A DNA stretch of 15,452 nt from Micavibrio aeruginosavorus. Its GTDB lineage: Bacteria > Pseudomonadota > Alphaproteobacteria > UBA9219. Of the stretch, positions 13,473 to 15,452 are shown piece after piece (position 1 is the stretch's first letter; each line of letters begins with the position of its first letter). The stretch lies in NCBI GenBank assembly GCA_020720905.1, contig DYNT01000015.1, positions 1 through 15,452 on the forward strand. Direction: 5' to 3'. The notes below the pieces were generated by a model that saw nothing but the letters and a program-made list of their open reading frames with translations, made no database searches and was not told where the DNA came from. The translations under genes were made by a program, and so were the position numbers.

Positions 13473-15452
13473 GTGGTAAAAGTATTTTTTCATAAGGGGT
13501 TAAGTGCCCTGTCGCGTTGGTTGACGCCACGGGTCTTGCCTGTCGGCGGGGGCGGGAAGTTGGCGCGTTTGCGCCGTATGTTCCAAGGCCTTGCCGTGAT
13601 GACGGTACTGGGTTTAGTGGCTGTTTTGGCTCCTTATTTTGCCGGAGACCTTGCGGGCATGATTATCGGCGGGCTTTTGGCGACCGCGCTTTTGGGGATG
13701 TCGGCGGCTGTTTGGTGGCAGATTAAGCACTCCCACGATGATGCCGCAGAAGAGATTTTGCTGCGCGAGGCCTTTCACAGCATGCTCACTCCTCAATTGA
13801 TCACGGATCATAAGGGCGACATTGTGATGGCCAGCCGCGCCTTTCGTGGGTGGCTTGATTGGGGGAAGGACTCTGTGATGGAGTCTCTTGCGGCGCGGTT
13901 TGGTGCTACGCCAGAAAGCCGTCAAAAGTTTAAGCAGATTCAAGAAACCTTGCAAAAAGGGCAATCGGTTATTGCGGATCTTCCCGTGATACGCGGGCAG
14001 CGCATGGTGGAATGGCGACGCATTGTGGCAAGGCCTATCGACGGACATAACCGCTATTATCATTGGCGCTTTGAGGATATCAGCGAAAGCCGCCGCATGG
14101 AACGCGCCATGCGGGATGAGCAAAATAAGCTGATCGATTTTATGGCGCATGCGCCGATTGGCATTTATTCGGTGGATCAACATGGCCGTTTTCGCTTTGT
14201 GAACGAAACGCTGGCCGACTGGCTGCAAGTCACGCCCGATGATCTTGTGAAGGGCGATGTGCGCATTCACGATATTTTGAAAGACGCGCCCGATGGCGCG
14301 GCGGCGTATGCCGTGGCTGGTGGTGCACAAGGCGAAACGCGGGGCGAGGTGATCTTGCGCCGCCGCGATGGGACGTTTTTCCCTGTGGCCGTAACGCAAA
14401 CGGTTGTCCCGTCAGAGGATGGCAAGGCTTTGCGCACGCGCTCGGTCGTGCGTGATCTCTCGCCAGAGCGCGAATGGCAAATGGCGCTCTCGCTTTCCGA
14501 ATATCGCTTCCAGCGCCTGTTTGCGCAAGCGCCGATTGGTGTTCTTCTTTTGGATGCCAATTTTATCGTGATGGAATGTAATCAGGCGTTCTTGACGATT
14601 GCGCGGCGCAAGCGCGAGACCACGATCAGCCAGCCGATTGCCGCGTTGATTGCGAAGTCTGCGCGTAAGGAGTCGCTTGATACGTTGGCGCAGGTGCTCT
14701 CTGGCGCGGATATGAGCAAGCCGATTGAAGTCCTTTTGCAAGCGGATCGCGACATCATCGTGCATGTCTTTGCCAAACGCTTTGGCGATGCGATGCCAAG
14801 TGAAGGTGAAGGCGGTGGCGGTGATGGTGGGTTGATGCTCTATTTCATCGATGTGACAGAGCAAAAACGCATGGAAATCCAATTTGCTCAATCGCAAAAG
14901 ATGCAGGCGATTGGGCAGCTGGCAGGCGGCGTCGCGCATGATTTCAACAATCTGCTGACGGCGATGATCGGCTTTTGCGATTTGCTGCTTATGCGCCATA
15001 AGCCTGGCGATCAAAGCTTTACCGATATTATGCAAATCAAGCAGAACGGCAACCGTGCGGCCAACCTTGTGCGCCAGTTGCTTGCTTTCTCGCGCCAACA
15101 AACGTTGCAGCCCAAGGTCATCAACATTGTTGATGTGGTGTCCGAGCTAACGGCGCTTTTGCGCCGCCTGATCGGCGCGCAGATACGCCTTGATATGTTC
15201 CACGGGCGTGACATCGGCCTTGTCAAGGTTGACCAAGGCCAGTTAGAGCAAGTTGTGATTAATCTGGTGGTCAATGCGCGTGATGCTATGGTGGATGGCG
15301 GCGCGGTGACGATTACAACGGCCAACCATATCCAAAAAGACCACGCTTTGCGTGGTCAGGACGATATGCCGCCGGGGCGCTATGTCTTGATTAAGGTGCA
15401 AGATACCGGATCAGGCATTCCCGCCGAAATCATCCCGCGCATTTTCGATCCT
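13473..15452 (+). CDS. cckA: cell-cycle hybrid histidine kinase CckA, 3' end cut by window (660 aa seen)
   Basis: CckA is the membrane kinase/phosphatase that feeds phosphate through ChpT to CtrA and CpdR, setting replication, division and motility programmes. The frame is open from the GTG at 13473 to the last base. Two membrane segments (about 38-57 and 60-82) are followed by three PAS-type sensor regions (about 100-205, 217-330 and 343-470). The third carries a glycine-rich loop, GEGGGGDGG. The H-box is GGVAHDFNN with H489, and D490 and N493 are intact, so kinase and phosphatase chemistry are both possible. TAMIGFCDLLL and NRAANLVRQLLAFSR are CckA hallmarks. The ATPase domain shows N597/N601 and the G1 box DTGSG (D644), and the window ends at IFDP. 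The G2 box and the receiver domain must lie beyond 15452. It is transcribed divergently from ftsK. Confidence 0.95.
   Translation, partial: MVKVFFHKGLSALSRWLTPRVLPVGGGGKLARLRRMFQGLAVMTVLGLVAVLAPYFAGDLAGMIIGGLLATALLGMSAAVWWQIKHSHDDAAEEILLREAFHSMLTPQLITDHKGDIVMASRAFRGWLDWGKDSVMESLAARFGATPESRQKFKQIQETLQKGQSVIADLPVIRGQRMVEWRRIVARPIDGHNRYYHWRFEDISESRRMERAMRDEQNKLIDFMAHAPIGIYSVDQHGRFRFVNETLADWLQVTPDDLVKGDVRIHDILKDAPDGAAAYAVAGGAQGETRGEVILRRRDGTFFPVAVTQTVVPSEDGKALRTRSVVRDLSPEREWQMALSLSEYRFQRLFAQAPIGVLLLDANFIVMECNQAFLTIARRKRETTISQPIAALIAKSARKESLDTLAQVLSGADMSKPIEVLLQADRDIIVHVFAKRFGDAMPSEGEGGGGDGGLMLYFIDVTEQKRMEIQFAQSQKMQAIGQLAGGVAHDFNNLLTAMIGFCDLLLMRHKPGDQSFTDIMQIKQNGNRAANLVRQLLAFSRQQTLQPKVINIVDVVSELTALLRRLIGAQIRLDMFHGRDIGLVKVDQGQLEQVVINLVVNARDAMVDGGAVTITTANHIQKDHALRGQDDMPPGRYVLIKVQDTGSGIPAEIIPRIFDP

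Noticed and set aside
13614..14399. 261-codon open frame on the minus strand opposite cckA
   Set aside because: It is a mirror of a strongly coding frame. The composition (many His, Arg, Lys) is typical of antisense shadows, and cckA is certain.

Overview
The window reads as chromosomal DNA of an alphaproteobacterium of moderate GC content. The best evidence is the 3'-most gene, a CckA-type hybrid histidine kinase with the lineage-typical 'AGGVAHDFNN' H-box. A short alphaproteobacterial-style FtsK, a GTG-started RhlE-type helicase and a CtrA-like TTAA-N7-TTAAC motif at the left edge agree with this. I cannot name the order or genus. The genes look like housekeeping and physiology loci. I see no phage, transposase, CRISPR array, tRNA or rRNA.

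Layout: (1) 1-300 is a leader region with a CtrA-like motif and a possible small secreted protein. (2) 300-1709 (+) is a stand-alone Mur ligase of the MurC/Mpl type, ended by a hairpin that can work in both directions. (3) 1794-3257 (-) is a DEAD-box RNA helicase. (4) 3383-10447 (-) is a complete kdpFABCD operon for high-affinity K+ uptake, including a 27-residue kdpF, with tight or overlapping gene joints and a recognisable sigma70-like promoter. No kdpE follows kdpD. (5) 10448-10799 is an intergenic region with the kdp promoter and two copies, in opposite orientation, of a palindromic repeat; one copy doubles as a probable ftsK terminator. (6) 10800-13178 (-) is ftsK. (7) 13179-13472 is a divergent intergenic region with three inverted repeats. 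(8) 13473 to the window end (+) is cckA, cut off within its ATPase domain.

How the parts relate: KdpFABC is a K+ pump and KdpD its sensor kinase. FtsK segregates the chromosome terminus at the septum, and CckA heads the phosphorelay that controls the cell-cycle regulator CtrA. The CtrA-like motif at the left edge could link the Mur ligase transcript to that relay, but this is inference.

The points most worth a second look are within the Kdp system. KdpD keeps its phospho-acceptor histidine, but the H-box reads HNVRGP instead of HDLRTP, so both residues of the D-x-x-T catalytic/phosphatase pair are changed, and the partner kdpE is absent from the operon. KdpA has TGTDWQ in place of TNTNWQ in its first selectivity-filter loop. 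I found no convincing wholly new multi-gene system.
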